This document shows positions 1-8,096 of a DNA stretch of 64,000 nt, piece after piece; the first letter of the stretch is position 1, and every line of letters begins with the position of its first letter. This DNA comes from Parazoarcus communis. GTDB taxonomy: Bacteria; Pseudomonadota; Gammaproteobacteria; Burkholderiales; Rhodocyclaceae. The position numbers and the translations under genes were made by a program. A model generated the notes under the pieces. That model worked only from the letters and a program-made list of their open reading frames with translations, had not been told where the DNA came from and searched no databases. The stretch is taken from assembly GCF_003111665.1 (NCBI RefSeq), contig NZ_CP022188.1:2046001-2110000 (forward strand), in the 5' to 3' direction.

Positions 1-526
1 AGATGCCCTCGGTACCGAAAGTGAGGTGTTCGATCAGTTGCGAGAAATCGTAGCCCCTGTGTGCGAGGTCGCCCGGGAGGTACTGGCCGAAGGCTGCATA
101 GGCCAGGAAGGTTGCGCAGATGAGCGGTAGTGCCGCCCCCATCATGCGCCGTGCACCTTCGAACACCATGATCAGGGTGATTGTGCCGACCACGAGGTCG
201 GTCTGCGTCGGGTCTCCCGCGCGCTGGATCAGGTCGCCCTCGTAGATCCAGTGGTAGAACGCCAGCACGAATCCGGTTGCGCCGATCAGCCACGCCAGTG
301 ACGGTACGCTGCGCCTGCGGGGCAGCCACACCGGAAACGAGGCGAAGGTCATCAGCAGCAGAAAGCCGACGTGTATCGCCCGTACGACCTGGGACGACAG
401 TGGATGATAGGCCGCGATGACGATCTGATAGGCCGAAAAGGCTACTGCGATCAGGAACAGCGCACGTGCCTGGAGGCCCTTTTCGCGCTCCCAGCCGAAG
501 GGTGTGAGCGAGCTGTTTTCGGACAT
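1..526 (-). CDS. TRAP transporter fused permease, N-terminal part (partial)
   Basis: Inner-membrane permease of a TAXI-type tripartite ATP-independent periplasmic transporter, driving solute uptake with an ion gradient. About 175 N-terminal residues are visible, starting MSENSSLTPFGWEREKGLQA; the rest lies beyond the left edge. Several hydrophobic segments alternate with short loops and lead into the conserved region around YDFSQLIEHLTFGTEGI, typical of the fused small-plus-large permease (4TM/12TM) that pairs with TAXI binding proteins. The gene lies 84 nt downstream of a TAXI solute-binding protein on the same strand, which supports the call. The substrate cannot be read from sequence; TAXI systems usually take up organic acids or amino acids. 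Confidence 0.85.
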   Translation of the reverse strand, partial: MSENSSLTPFGWEREKGLQARALFLIAVAFSAYQIVIAAYHPLSSQVVRAIHVGFLLLMTFASFPVWLPRRRSVPSLAWLIGATGFVLAFYHWIYEGDLIQRAGDPTQTDLVVGTITLIMVFEGARRMMGAALPLICATFLAYAAFGQYLPGDLAHRGYDFSQLIEHLTFGTEGI

Positions 527-610
527 GTGAAACTCCGGTCAGACGGATACAGTCTGCACCGCCGGGGCGGGCAGACTGCAGGGTCGGGGCTGGGTTCAGC
601 CCGAAGACGA

Positions 611-1567
611 TTACTTCAGCAGGCCGACTTCGCGGTAGTAACGCTCGGCACCCGGGTGCAGCGGCAGCGGCACGACGGCAGCGTCTTCCTTGGTGATGCC
701 CTTTGCGGCGGCGTGCGCATTGACGAGCTGGTCGAGGTTTTCGAACATGGTCTTCGTCATTGCATACGCGGCATCGTCGGATACGCCCGAGTGGGTGACC
801 AGGATGTTGCGGATACGCACGGTCGGTACGTCAGCGGTCTGTCCCTGGTAGGTGTTGGCCGGAATGACGCTGGCCTGATAGGCTGCATCGCCGATCTTGG
901 CGACCACCTCCGCCGGTACCGGGACCACCGTGATCTGCAGCGCATTGGCGAGGTCGCGCAGCGAGGCGACGCCGAGGCCGGCCGATTGCAGCGTGGCATC
1001 GAGCTGGCGGTTCTTGATCAGCTCGACCGATTCGCCGAACGGAAGGTACTCCACCTTGCCGAGGTCGTCGTACGTCATGCCCGCGCCCTTGAAGATCGCA
1101 CGTGCGTTGAGCTCGGTGCCCGAGCGTGCGGCGCCGACCGAGACCCGCTTGCCCTTCAGGTCGGCCAGGGTCTTGATGCCGGAGTCGCTGGCGGCGACGA
1201 TCTGGATGTAGTTGGGGTAGATCGCAGCCACGCCGCGCAGCTTGCTGAGCTTGGTCTTGAAGCCTGCCTCCTCGACGCCGTTCCATGCATCGGAAACTGC
1301 GTCGCCGAGGGCGAAGGCAATCTCGCCGCGCCCGGCCTGGAGCAGGTTGAGGTTTTCCGCGCTGGCCTTGGTGGACTGCACGCTGACCTTTGCATTCGGC
1401 AAGGCATTGCCGTAGAGCTGGGACAGGGCGACGCCGAGCGGGTAGTACACGCCACTGGTGCCGCCGGTCAGCACATTGACGAATTGCTGGGCGTGCGCAG
1501 TTTGTGCGCCAACAGAGGCGCCAAGCATCATGCCGGCCGCCAAGCCGAGGGTGCGAATCAGTCTCAT
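611..1567 (-). CDS. TAXI family TRAP transporter solute-binding protein
   Basis: Periplasmic substrate-capture subunit of the TRAP system whose permease follows it. The 318-aa product begins MRLIRTLGLAAGMMLGASVG and has a cleavable signal peptide ending near AQTAHA-QQ. The mature N-terminus carries the TAXI hallmark GGTSGVYYPLGVALSQLYG, and later LKGKRVSVGAARSGTELNA. The ATG at 1567 is chosen because AGGAGA lies a few bases upstream and the signal peptide starts exactly there; a longer in-frame reading to 1705 would put about 46 non-signal residues in front. The gene is divergent from trkH across a 277-bp promoter region. The ligand is unknown. Confidence 0.93.
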   Translation of the reverse strand: MRLIRTLGLAAGMMLGASVGAQTAHAQQFVNVLTGGTSGVYYPLGVALSQLYGNALPNAKVSVQSTKASAENLNLLQAGRGEIAFALGDAVSDAWNGVEEAGFKTKLSKLRGVAAIYPNYIQIVAASDSGIKTLADLKGKRVSVGAARSGTELNARAIFKGAGMTYDDLGKVEYLPFGESVELIKNRQLDATLQSAGLGVASLRDLANALQITVVPVPAEVVAKIGDAAYQASVIPANTYQGQTADVPTVRIRNILVTHSGVSDDAAYAMTKTMFENLDQLVNAHAAAKGITKEDAAVVPLPLHPGAERYYREVGLLK

Positions 1568-1754
1568 CGAATGTCTCCTACCTTGATTGTTGTATGTCAA
1601 AGGATGCATCGAAGTCGCCCGTTCTGGCGCCGGGTCGAGATCAATGGCCCACTGTGCCCTCGAATGCGTAGGCGAGGCTATCCGTGTTTGCCCGAATACA
1701 GACACGGAGTTGAAGGGGCCTGGCGTGCGCCCGGCGTGGGTGTTGCGGTGCGGA

Positions 1755-1776
1755 ATCTTTACACCATCTTTACGCC
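1755..1776 (+). promoter_or_regulatory. Tandem 11-bp direct repeat, putative OmpR/KdpE-type operator of trkH
   Basis: Two adjacent 11-mers, ATCTTTACACC (1755-1765) and ATCTTTACGCC (1766-1776), differ at one position. Head-to-tail 11-bp spacing is the usual binding format of OmpR/PhoB-family response regulators. A -10-like TAGCAT lies at 1785-1790, eight bases downstream, and trkH starts at 1845. No good -35 is present, which fits an activator-dependent promoter. A KdpE-like regulator is encoded just beyond trkH. The repeat is seen directly; the regulator assignment is inference. Confidence 0.5.
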
Positions 1777-1844
1777 TTTCTCCCTAGCATTCACACCCTT
1801 TCTCGGGTGTTCTGGCGGGTGCATGCGCGTGCCGGACTGATCAG

Positions 1845-3302
1845 ATGCGCAGCTATTTTCCCGTGATCGGCGCGCTTGGCCTCGTCCTGATGCTGTTCGG
1901 GCTGGTCATGGCGTTCCCGCTGGCGGTCTCGTATTTTCTGAGTGACGGCGCGGTAACGGCTTACGACGAAGCGCTGCTGGTGACCTTTGCCTGCGGTCTG
2001 CTGGCCTGGCTCACGACCCGCAGGCGGCGACGCGATCTCCGGGTGCATGACGGTTTTCTGCTCGTTGCTGCAACATGGATCGTGGTGCCGGTGTTCGGCG
2101 CCATGCCGCTGATGCTCTACATGCCGGCGCTCTCGTTCACCGATGCCTATTTCGAGGCCGCCTCGGGCCTGACCACGACCGGTGCAACCGTGCTGACCGG
2201 GCTCGAATACCTGCCGATCTCGATCAACCTGTGGCGTACCTTCATGCACTGGGTTGGTGGCATGGGGGTGATCGTCCTGATGGTGGCGGTGCTGCCGCTG
2301 CTGGGCATCGGCGGGCGGCAGGTGTTCAAGGCGGAAACGCCGGGACCGATGAAGGAATCGGGGCTGACGCCGCGCATTGCCGAAACGGCAAAAGGGCTGT
2401 GGACGGTCTACGCGCTGCTGACCCTGGCCTGCGGTCTATCCCTGTGGTGGGCCGGCATGAAGCCGTGGGAGGCGGTGATCCATGCGTTCTCGATCATGGG
2501 CCTGGGGGGCTTCTCCGATCGTGATGCCAGTCTCGGGGGCTTCGACAGCCTGCCCATCGAGCTGGTTACCATGGGCTTTGCGCTGCTGTCAGGCGTGAAT
2601 TTCGCCACTCACTACCTTGCGCTGGTGCGGCGCAGTCCCGGTGCCTACCTTCAGGACCCCGAGGTGCCGTGGTTCTTCGGCACGCTTGCAGTCATGATCG
2701 GCGCTCTGACGGTCTATCTGATGCAGTTCCACGTGTACGAGGACATGCCCACCACCCTGCGCTATGTCTCCTTCCATGCGATATCACTGGCCACTTCGCT
2801 CGGTCTGGCCACTTACGACTACACCTTGTGGCCGATGTTCGCGCAGATCTGCGTCCTTTTTCTGTGCAGCTTCGCCGCCTGTTCGGGCTCGACCGGGGGC
2901 GGCATCAAGATGATGCGGGCGATCATCCTGTACAAGCAGTCCTATCGCGAGATCGTGCGTTCGCTGCACCCGAGCGCGGTGCTTCCGCTCCGGCTCGGGC
3001 GCCAGGCCGTCTCGGAAGGGGTGCTCCATGCGGTGCTGGCCTTCAGCTTCATGTACATGGTGACCATCGTCAGCCTCACCCTGCTGCTTGCGGCAACCGG
3101 CCTCGATCTCATCACCGCATTCTCCGGCGTGGTGGCCTGCCTCAATAATGCAGGCCCCGGCCTGGGAGAGGTGGGGCCGGCGTCCAACTACCAGGGGCTG
3201 AGCGACCTGCAGACCTGGATTCTGAGTTTCTCGATGATCCTCGGGCGGCTGGAGATCTTCACCCTGCTGGTGGTGATGACGCCGACCTTCTGGCGCAGGT
3301 GA
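1845..3302 (+). CDS. trkH: TrkH family potassium uptake protein
   Basis: Membrane pore subunit of a Trk/Ktr-type K+ uptake system, usually gated by a cytoplasmic TrkA protein (none is encoded nearby). The 485-aa length is normal. Four pore-loop/selectivity-filter regions are recognisable: ASGLTTTGATVL (about residue 103), IMGLGGFSDRDASLGGF, SCSG-type AACSGSTGGGIKMM (about 345), and ACLNNAGPGLGEVGPAS near the end. Hydrophobic helices alternate throughout. It ends 12 nt before the stop of a convergent KdpE-like gene. The neighbouring KdpD/KdpE-like pair suggests control by potassium or osmotic state. Confidence 0.93.
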   Translation: MRSYFPVIGALGLVLMLFGLVMAFPLAVSYFLSDGAVTAYDEALLVTFACGLLAWLTTRRRRRDLRVHDGFLLVAATWIVVPVFGAMPLMLYMPALSFTDAYFEAASGLTTTGATVLTGLEYLPISINLWRTFMHWVGGMGVIVLMVAVLPLLGIGGRQVFKAETPGPMKESGLTPRIAETAKGLWTVYALLTLACGLSLWWAGMKPWEAVIHAFSIMGLGGFSDRDASLGGFDSLPIELVTMGFALLSGVNFATHYLALVRRSPGAYLQDPEVPWFFGTLAVMIGALTVYLMQFHVYEDMPTTLRYVSFHAISLATSLGLATYDYTLWPMFAQICVLFLCSFAACSGSTGGGIKMMRAIILYKQSYREIVRSLHPSAVLPLRLGRQAVSEGVLHAVLAFSFMYMVTIVSLTLLLAATGLDLITAFSGVVACLNNAGPGLGEVGPASNYQGLSDLQTWILSFSMILGRLEIFTLLVVMTPTFWRR

Positions 3303-3314
3303 CTGCCGGTCTGC

Positions 3315-4013
3315 CTACAGCACCAGGCGATAACCGACACCGGATTCGGTCAGGATGTGGGCGGGGAAGCCGGGGTTCGGCTCCAGCTTGCGCCGCAATC
3401 CGCCCATGTACACCCGCAGGTAGTGGTTGTGTTCGACATGGTTCGGCCCCCATACGGCGGCCAGCAGCTGACGGTGGGTGAGGACGCGGCCTGCGTTGGC
3501 AATCAGGTGGCCGAGGAGCTTGAATTCGATCGGCGTCAGGCGCACCGGCTCGCCATTGCGGGTGACGCTGCGCTGGGCGAGGTCGACCTCGATCTCGCCG
3601 AAGCTCACGGTCGACAAGCCCTCTGACGGGCGCAGCGACCGTCGGAGCAGGGCCCTGACCCTGGCCAGCAGCTCGGCGATGCCGAATGGTTTGGTGAGGT
3701 AGTCGTCCGCTCCTGCGTCGAGTGCGGCAACCTTGTCGTGTTCGTCGCTGCGCGCGGACAGCACCAGCACCGGCATGCCCGACCACGCCCGCAACGCGGC
3801 GAGCACCGCAAGCCCGTCCTCGTCCGGCAGGCCGAGATCGAGGATGAGCAGATCAGGTTTGCGCGAGTTCAGTTCGATGCGCGCACGCGCCGCGGTGCCG
3901 GCTTCGCTGACCACGCAGCCGGCCGACTCCAGTGCGGTGCGTACAAAGCGGCGAATGCCGGGCTCGTCGTCCACGATCACGACGGCAGGCGGGTGGGTGA
4001 GGGCGTCTTTCAC
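3315..4013 (-). CDS. kdpE: KdpE-like OmpR-family response regulator
   Basis: DNA-binding response regulator of 232 aa. The receiver domain (residues 10-125) has the acidic pair VDDEP, the phospho-acceptor Asp59 in LLILDLGLPDEDG and the conserved Lys in LTKPFG. A winged-helix output domain follows, with VRLTPIEFKLLGHL and the C-terminal HILTESGVGYRL seen in KdpE proteins. The start is a GTG at 4013 whose GTGA overlaps the TGA of the upstream kinase gene by 4 nt, so the two are translationally coupled. No kdpFABC pump genes are nearby; trkH is convergent and adjacent. The likely target is trkH and/or a distant kdp operon (inference). Confidence 0.88.
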   Translation of the reverse strand: MKDALTHPPAVVIVDDEPGIRRFVRTALESAGCVVSEAGTAARARIELNSRKPDLLILDLGLPDEDGLAVLAALRAWSGMPVLVLSARSDEHDKVAALDAGADDYLTKPFGIAELLARVRALLRRSLRPSEGLSTVSFGEIEVDLAQRSVTRNGEPVRLTPIEFKLLGHLIANAGRVLTHRQLLAAVWGPNHVEHNHYLRVYMGGLRRKLEPNPGFPAHILTESGVGYRLVL

Positions 4014-5257
4014 GCTTCGCTGTCCGGGGGCTGAGGTGGGGTTGAAAGGGGCAGGCGCATCGTGACGCGTGCGCCACCACCGGGCGGGCTGTCGATCTCG
4101 ACCCGGCCGCCATGGGCGCCGACGATCGCGCGCACGATGGCGAGGCCAAGGCCGGTGCCTGAAGGCGGGCTTCCCGCCGCCGGCAGTCCGGGCCCGTCGT
4201 CGCTTACGCTGAGGCTCAGCATGCCGGCATCGGCGCTGGCCGCGATGTCGATCCGGCCCGCCGGCGGCGTGTGGTGGGCGGCGTTCTCCAGCAGATTGCA
4301 CAGCACCCGCTCCATCAGGACCGGGTCAACATCGATCAGCGGCAGGGTGTCGGGCAGGTCGATGGCGATCCTGTGCGTGTTCAGCAGGCTGCTGCGGGCC
4401 TGCATCGCCGCACCGACCACTTCCTCCAGCGGCAGCCACTCGCGGCGCAAGGTGACCGCACCCGACTGCAGTCGGGCGAGGTCGAGCAGGTCGCGGGCGA
4501 GTGCGTGCGTGCGCAGCGCTTCGGCGCGGATCGCGTCCGCGAGCTCGGCCTGTGCCGGGGGCAGCGGCGGCCCGGCCAGCGGCAGGGCTTCGGCCAGCCC
4601 GGCGAGCGCGGTCAGCGGCGTACGCAGGTCGTGCGACAGCGTCGCCAGCAGGGCGCTGCGCATGCGCTCGGCCTCGATCTCGATCCGGTTGCGCTCGGCC
4701 TCGGCGAGGTAGTGCTCGCGCTCGATCGCGGTGGAAAAGAGCGTGGCGTAGGTCTCCCGCAGCGAGGCCGGTGTGTCGGGGCCCAGTCCATCCATGCTGC
4801 GGGCGCGCAGGGCGCCGATCTGTTCGGCATTGACCGCAGCGGACAGGGCCTGGGCGATTTCGTAGAGCTGTCGGGATTCGCGCTCCCGCGCCTCGGCATC
4901 ATCGCGCTCGCGGCCGAGGCGGGTGGCCAGGGCGGCGGTGGTCAAGGCGACAGCCAGCAGCACGGCGAAGGTCAGCAGGTACTGCAAGTCGCTCACCGCC
5001 AGGGTGAAGTGCGGGTGGACGAAGAAGAAATCGAACAAGGCCACCGAGAGAAAGGCGGCGAGAACCGCCGGGCCGCGGCCGAAGCGAACCGCTGAAAACA
5101 TCACCGCCAGCGGAAACAGCATGGCGATGTTGGCCAGGTCGAATGCGCCGAGCAAGGGGGCGCCGATACCGGCAACCGCGCCGACCGTGATCGCGGCATA
5201 GAGATAATCCTTCCAGCGCAGTGGTGTGGCAAGGGCGGTTGGCGGGGGCTGATCCAT
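4010..5257 (-). CDS. Short KdpD-like membrane sensor histidine kinase
   Basis: Sensor kinase of 415 aa, less than half the length of classical KdpD (about 900 aa). It opens directly with the four-helix membrane domain (DUF4118, residues 15-110), including the KdpD signature ALFDFFFVHPHFTLAVSD. The cytoplasmic N-terminal KdpD and universal-stress domains are absent, and the segment between membrane domain and kinase core (about 130-200) is too short for a complete GAF domain. The dimerisation/phospho-acceptor helix has SHDLRTPL with His209, followed by N-box LLENAAHH and glycine boxes DDGPGLP and GTGLGLAIV. All catalytic motifs look intact. It is co-transcribed with the KdpE-like gene. Input is probably membrane or ionic state (inference). 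Confidence 0.87.
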   Translation of the reverse strand: MDQPPPTALATPLRWKDYLYAAITVGAVAGIGAPLLGAFDLANIAMLFPLAVMFSAVRFGRGPAVLAAFLSVALFDFFFVHPHFTLAVSDLQYLLTFAVLLAVALTTAALATRLGRERDDAEARERESRQLYEIAQALSAAVNAEQIGALRARSMDGLGPDTPASLRETYATLFSTAIEREHYLAEAERNRIEIEAERMRSALLATLSHDLRTPLTALAGLAEALPLAGPPLPPAQAELADAIRAEALRTHALARDLLDLARLQSGAVTLRREWLPLEEVVGAAMQARSSLLNTHRIAIDLPDTLPLIDVDPVLMERVLCNLLENAAHHTPPAGRIDIAASADAGMLSLSVSDDGPGLPAAGSPPSGTGLGLAIVRAIVGAHGGRVEIDSPPGGGARVTMRLPLSTPPQPPDSEA

Positions 5258-5427
5258 GTGCGAACTCTAGCGCGAAGCAGGGTCGTCCGGTGTGCATGCG
5301 GCGCGCTCGCCGATCCCCGCGTGTTTGCGTCCGGCATGTGTGGCTCTTGCGTCCCGGCGCCTAACTGGCCACCATTCGGCCCTTGTCGCGACGGACGTCG
5401 TCGCGCGCAGCGAGGGCGTCTGGTGCA

Positions 5428-6234
5428 ATGGAATTCGATCTGTGGTTGGTGGCCTACCTGGGCCTGGGGGCGATTGTCGGTTTTTTTGCCGGTCTGCTCG
5501 GCGTGGGCGGCGGCGGCATCATGGTGCCGATGCTGACGACCTTCTTCGTGGCCCAGGGCTTCCCGCATGAGCAGGTTCTGCACATGGCGCTGGGTACGTC
5601 GATGGCGACCATCGTGCTGACCTCGGTGTCCAGCCTGCGGGCCCATCATGCGCGTGGGGCAGTGCACTGGAATATCGTTCGCAGTATCACCCCTGGCATC
5701 CTGCTGGGGACTTTTGGCGGTACCTTCATCGCGTCGCGGGTGGATACGGTGCCGCTGGCGATCTTCTTCGTCTGCTTCATGGCCTACGTGTCCATCCAGA
5801 TGCTGCTCAACGTCAAGCCCAAGCCCTCGCGCAATCTGCCCGGTACCGCAGGGATGACCGCGGTCGGCATGGGCATTGGCGGCGTGTCGGCGCTGGTGGC
5901 GATCGGCGGCGGTTCGCTGTCGGTGCCCTTCATGACCTGGTGCAACGTCAAGGTTCAGCACGCCATCGGCACCTCGGCCGCGATCGGTCTCCCGATTGCG
6001 GTGGCCGGAACGGTGGGTTACCTGGTCAATGGCTGGTCGGTCGCCGGTACGCCGTCGCTGTCTTTCGGCTATATCTACCTCCCGGCACTGGTGCTGGTTG
6101 GCATCGTCAGCATCTTCATGGCGCCGGTCGGCGCTTCATTTGCGCACCGTTTGCCGGTGGCGACGCTCAAGAAGATCTTCGCCGGCGTGCTGATGCTGCT
6201 GTGTGCCAAGATGCTTTATTCGCTGTTTGCCTGA
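5428..6234 (+). CDS. TauE/SafE family sulfite/organosulfonate exporter-type membrane protein
   Basis: Integral membrane protein of 268 aa from the TauE/SafE (DUF81) family, commonly proton-coupled exporters of sulfite, sulfoacetate or related anions. It contains two repeats of the family motif: GFFAGLLGVGGGGIMVPML near residue 12 and GIGGVSALVAIGGGSLSVPF near residue 150. About eight hydrophobic segments are visible. The ATG at 5428 is chosen because the glycine-rich first repeat must sit close to the N-terminus; an earlier ATG would add 15 arginine-rich residues. A LysE-type exporter begins 15 nt downstream, so the two probably form an operon. The substrate is not determinable. Confidence 0.88.
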   Translation: MEFDLWLVAYLGLGAIVGFFAGLLGVGGGGIMVPMLTTFFVAQGFPHEQVLHMALGTSMATIVLTSVSSLRAHHARGAVHWNIVRSITPGILLGTFGGTFIASRVDTVPLAIFFVCFMAYVSIQMLLNVKPKPSRNLPGTAGMTAVGMGIGGVSALVAIGGGSLSVPFMTWCNVKVQHAIGTSAAIGLPIAVAGTVGYLVNGWSVAGTPSLSFGYIYLPALVLVGIVSIFMAPVGASFAHRLPVATLKKIFAGVLMLLCAKMLYSLFA

Positions 6235-6249
6235 GCGGAGTGTGACGGT

Positions 6250-6870
6250 ATGAGCTGGAATCTGTGGCTGCCCTTTCTGGTGGCGAATCTCGTGATCTCG
6301 GTGTCGCCCGGGCCGGGGGCGGTGTTGTCCATGGCAACCGGCCTGCGTCACGGGTATGGCGCCGCGCTGCGGTCCATCGCCGGATTGCAGGCGGCATTGC
6401 TGCTGCAGCTTGCGGTGGTGACGCTTGGGCTCGGCGCCCTGCTGGCGACATCGGGCACGGCTTTTCTCGTCGTCAAGGTGCTGGGGGCGGTGTACCTGGT
6501 GTGGCTTGGTGTCGCCAAGTGGCGCGCCAGGGTGGAGGCGCTCGATGAGGCCGGCAGTGCAGCCGGCCGGCCCCGGGGCGGTCTGTTCATGCAGGGCATG
6601 CTGGTGAACCTGACCAATCCCAAGGCCATCGTCTTCATGGCGGCGCTGGTGCCGCAGTTCATGGTGGCCACCGCACCGCAGTGGCCGCAGATTCTGGTCA
6701 TCGCCACCACCATGGTCGTGGTCGATACGGTGGTGATGTCCTGCTATGCGCTGCTGGCGACCCGCTTTCGTCCCTTGCTGCGCAACCCGAACGCGCTCAG
6801 GATCCAGAACCGTGTGTTCGGCGGGCTCTTTGTCGGTGCGGGCGCCTTTCTGGCTGCGTCCAGTCGCTAG
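6250..6870 (+). CDS. LysE/RhtB family amino-acid exporter
   Basis: Six-helix translocator of 206 aa that usually exports amino acids or small metabolites. The N-terminal PGPGAVLSMATGLRHGYGAA motif of the RhtB/LysE family is present near residue 20, followed by LLATSGTAFLVVKVLGAVYLVWLG and the conserved NLTNPKAIVFMAALVPQF around residues 118-135. It lies 15 nt after the TauE-type gene on the same strand and ends 16 nt before the stop of the convergent ModE-like regulator. Its length is normal for the family. Specificity cannot be assigned. Confidence 0.9.
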   Translation: MSWNLWLPFLVANLVISVSPGPGAVLSMATGLRHGYGAALRSIAGLQAALLLQLAVVTLGLGALLATSGTAFLVVKVLGAVYLVWLGVAKWRARVEALDEAGSAAGRPRGGLFMQGMLVNLTNPKAIVFMAALVPQFMVATAPQWPQILVIATTMVVVDTVVMSCYALLATRFRPLLRNPNALRIQNRVFGGLFVGAGAFLAASSR

Positions 6871-6886
6871 TGCGCAGGGTGCGTTC

Positions 6887-7996
6887 TCAGTCCTGGGCGG
6901 AGGGCCTCGGGCTGCGGTAGGACCACCATGGCAGCACCTGGCGCATCGACAACACCTCACCTGACTGTGCCGGCTGGTAGCCGGCCAGCCTGCCAAGGCC
7001 GGCCTGCCATGCATTGCCCTTGAGCAGATCGAGCAGTGCGGCGACCGCCGGTGTATCGAGTGCCGATTTGAGGCAGGCAAGGTGGTAGCGTTCGTTGGCC
7101 AGCGGCACGAAGTCCAGCCCGCGCCCACGCGCCGTGGCCTTGATGCCGAGGCCGACGTCGGCCTGGCCGGAGGCAACGGCCTGGGCCACCGCAGCATGGG
7201 AGTGCTCGGTATGGTCGTAGCCGTTGATGTCCTGCACGGGGATACCCGCCTGTAGCAGAAGCTCGTCCAGCAGCACGCGGGTGCCAGTGCCTAGCGCACG
7301 GTTGGCAAAGCGGGCCCGGCTTTGGCGCACGTCGGCCAGCGAGTGCAGATTCAGTGGATTGCCGCGGGCGACGATCAGGCCCTGGGTCCGCCGCGCAAAA
7401 CCGATGATCTTGTGCAGGCCCGGGCGCAGCAGGGGCTTGTAGGTGCGGCGTGTCAGGCTGTCGGTGTCGGCGCCTTCCAGCGTGTGGAAGCCGGCCATCA
7501 GGCAGCGCCCCTCATTGAGGGCGCGAATGGCATCCACACTGCCGCTGAAGCGGATGTCGAGATGCAGTCGGTGCGCGGGCTGGCGTGCCTGCTCCTGCAG
7601 TGCGGCAAGTGCCTCGTCATGGCTGGCATACATGGTCAGCACATGGACGCTGTCGTCGAAGGCCACGGCATAGACGCGCTCGAGATCGGCGCGCAGGGCC
7701 TCGATCTGCGGCAACAGCCTGGCCTGGGCCTGGCGTTCGGCCCACATCAGCTTGGTGCCGAATTCGGTCAGTCGCGCGGGCTGTCCCTTCTCCCACACGA
7801 TCATGCTGTGTCCGAGGCTCTCCTCCCAGCGTCGGAGCTCGCCCCAGACATGCCGGTACGACAGACCAAGACGTTTGGCCGCGCCCGAGATCGAGCCGCT
7901 TTCGGCCACAGCCTGCAAGAGGTCGATCAGCGGATTGTGGACGCGGGCGGGGCTGGCGTCATCGCCGAGGGTGTAGTGAAAGTTGATCCTATGCAC
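6887..7996 (-). CDS. ModE-like HTH regulator fused to a periplasmic-binding-like ligand domain
   Basis: One-component transcription factor of 369 aa. The N-terminal 110 residues form a LysR/ModE-type winged helix (AVAESGSISGAAKRLGLSYRHVWGELRRWEE). Residues 120-340 resemble the PBP-like domain found in molybdate/tungstate-linked regulators (FANRALGTGTRVLLDELLL, AVASGQADVGLGIKATA). The gene is divergent from a tungstate-binding protein across a 100-bp intergenic region, so it probably senses an oxyanion or its cofactor and controls that gene. The ligand is inferred from context only. It ends in a basic, aromatic tail. The length fits the HTH-PBP regulators usually annotated as substrate-binding domain proteins. 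Confidence 0.85.
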   Translation of the reverse strand: MHRINFHYTLGDDASPARVHNPLIDLLQAVAESGSISGAAKRLGLSYRHVWGELRRWEESLGHSMIVWEKGQPARLTEFGTKLMWAERQAQARLLPQIEALRADLERVYAVAFDDSVHVLTMYASHDEALAALQEQARQPAHRLHLDIRFSGSVDAIRALNEGRCLMAGFHTLEGADTDSLTRRTYKPLLRPGLHKIIGFARRTQGLIVARGNPLNLHSLADVRQSRARFANRALGTGTRVLLDELLLQAGIPVQDINGYDHTEHSHAAVAQAVASGQADVGLGIKATARGRGLDFVPLANERYHLACLKSALDTPAVAALLDLLKGNAWQAGLGRLAGYQPAQSGEVLSMRQVLPWWSYRSPRPSAQD

Positions 7997-8096
7997 AGCG
8001 CTTCATATTGATCGAAGTCATGCGGGCGCTTACGTTACCCGAAATCTCGAAGAGTCGCCGGTTCCGGTGATCCAACACCCACTCAGAGGAGTTTGT

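Noticed and set aside
371..1840. Very long plus-strand open frame opposite the TAXI binding-protein gene
   Set aside because: It mirrors the codon structure of the true minus-strand gene, has no signal peptide or family motif, and the minus strand gives a clear TAXI protein with a ribosome-binding site.
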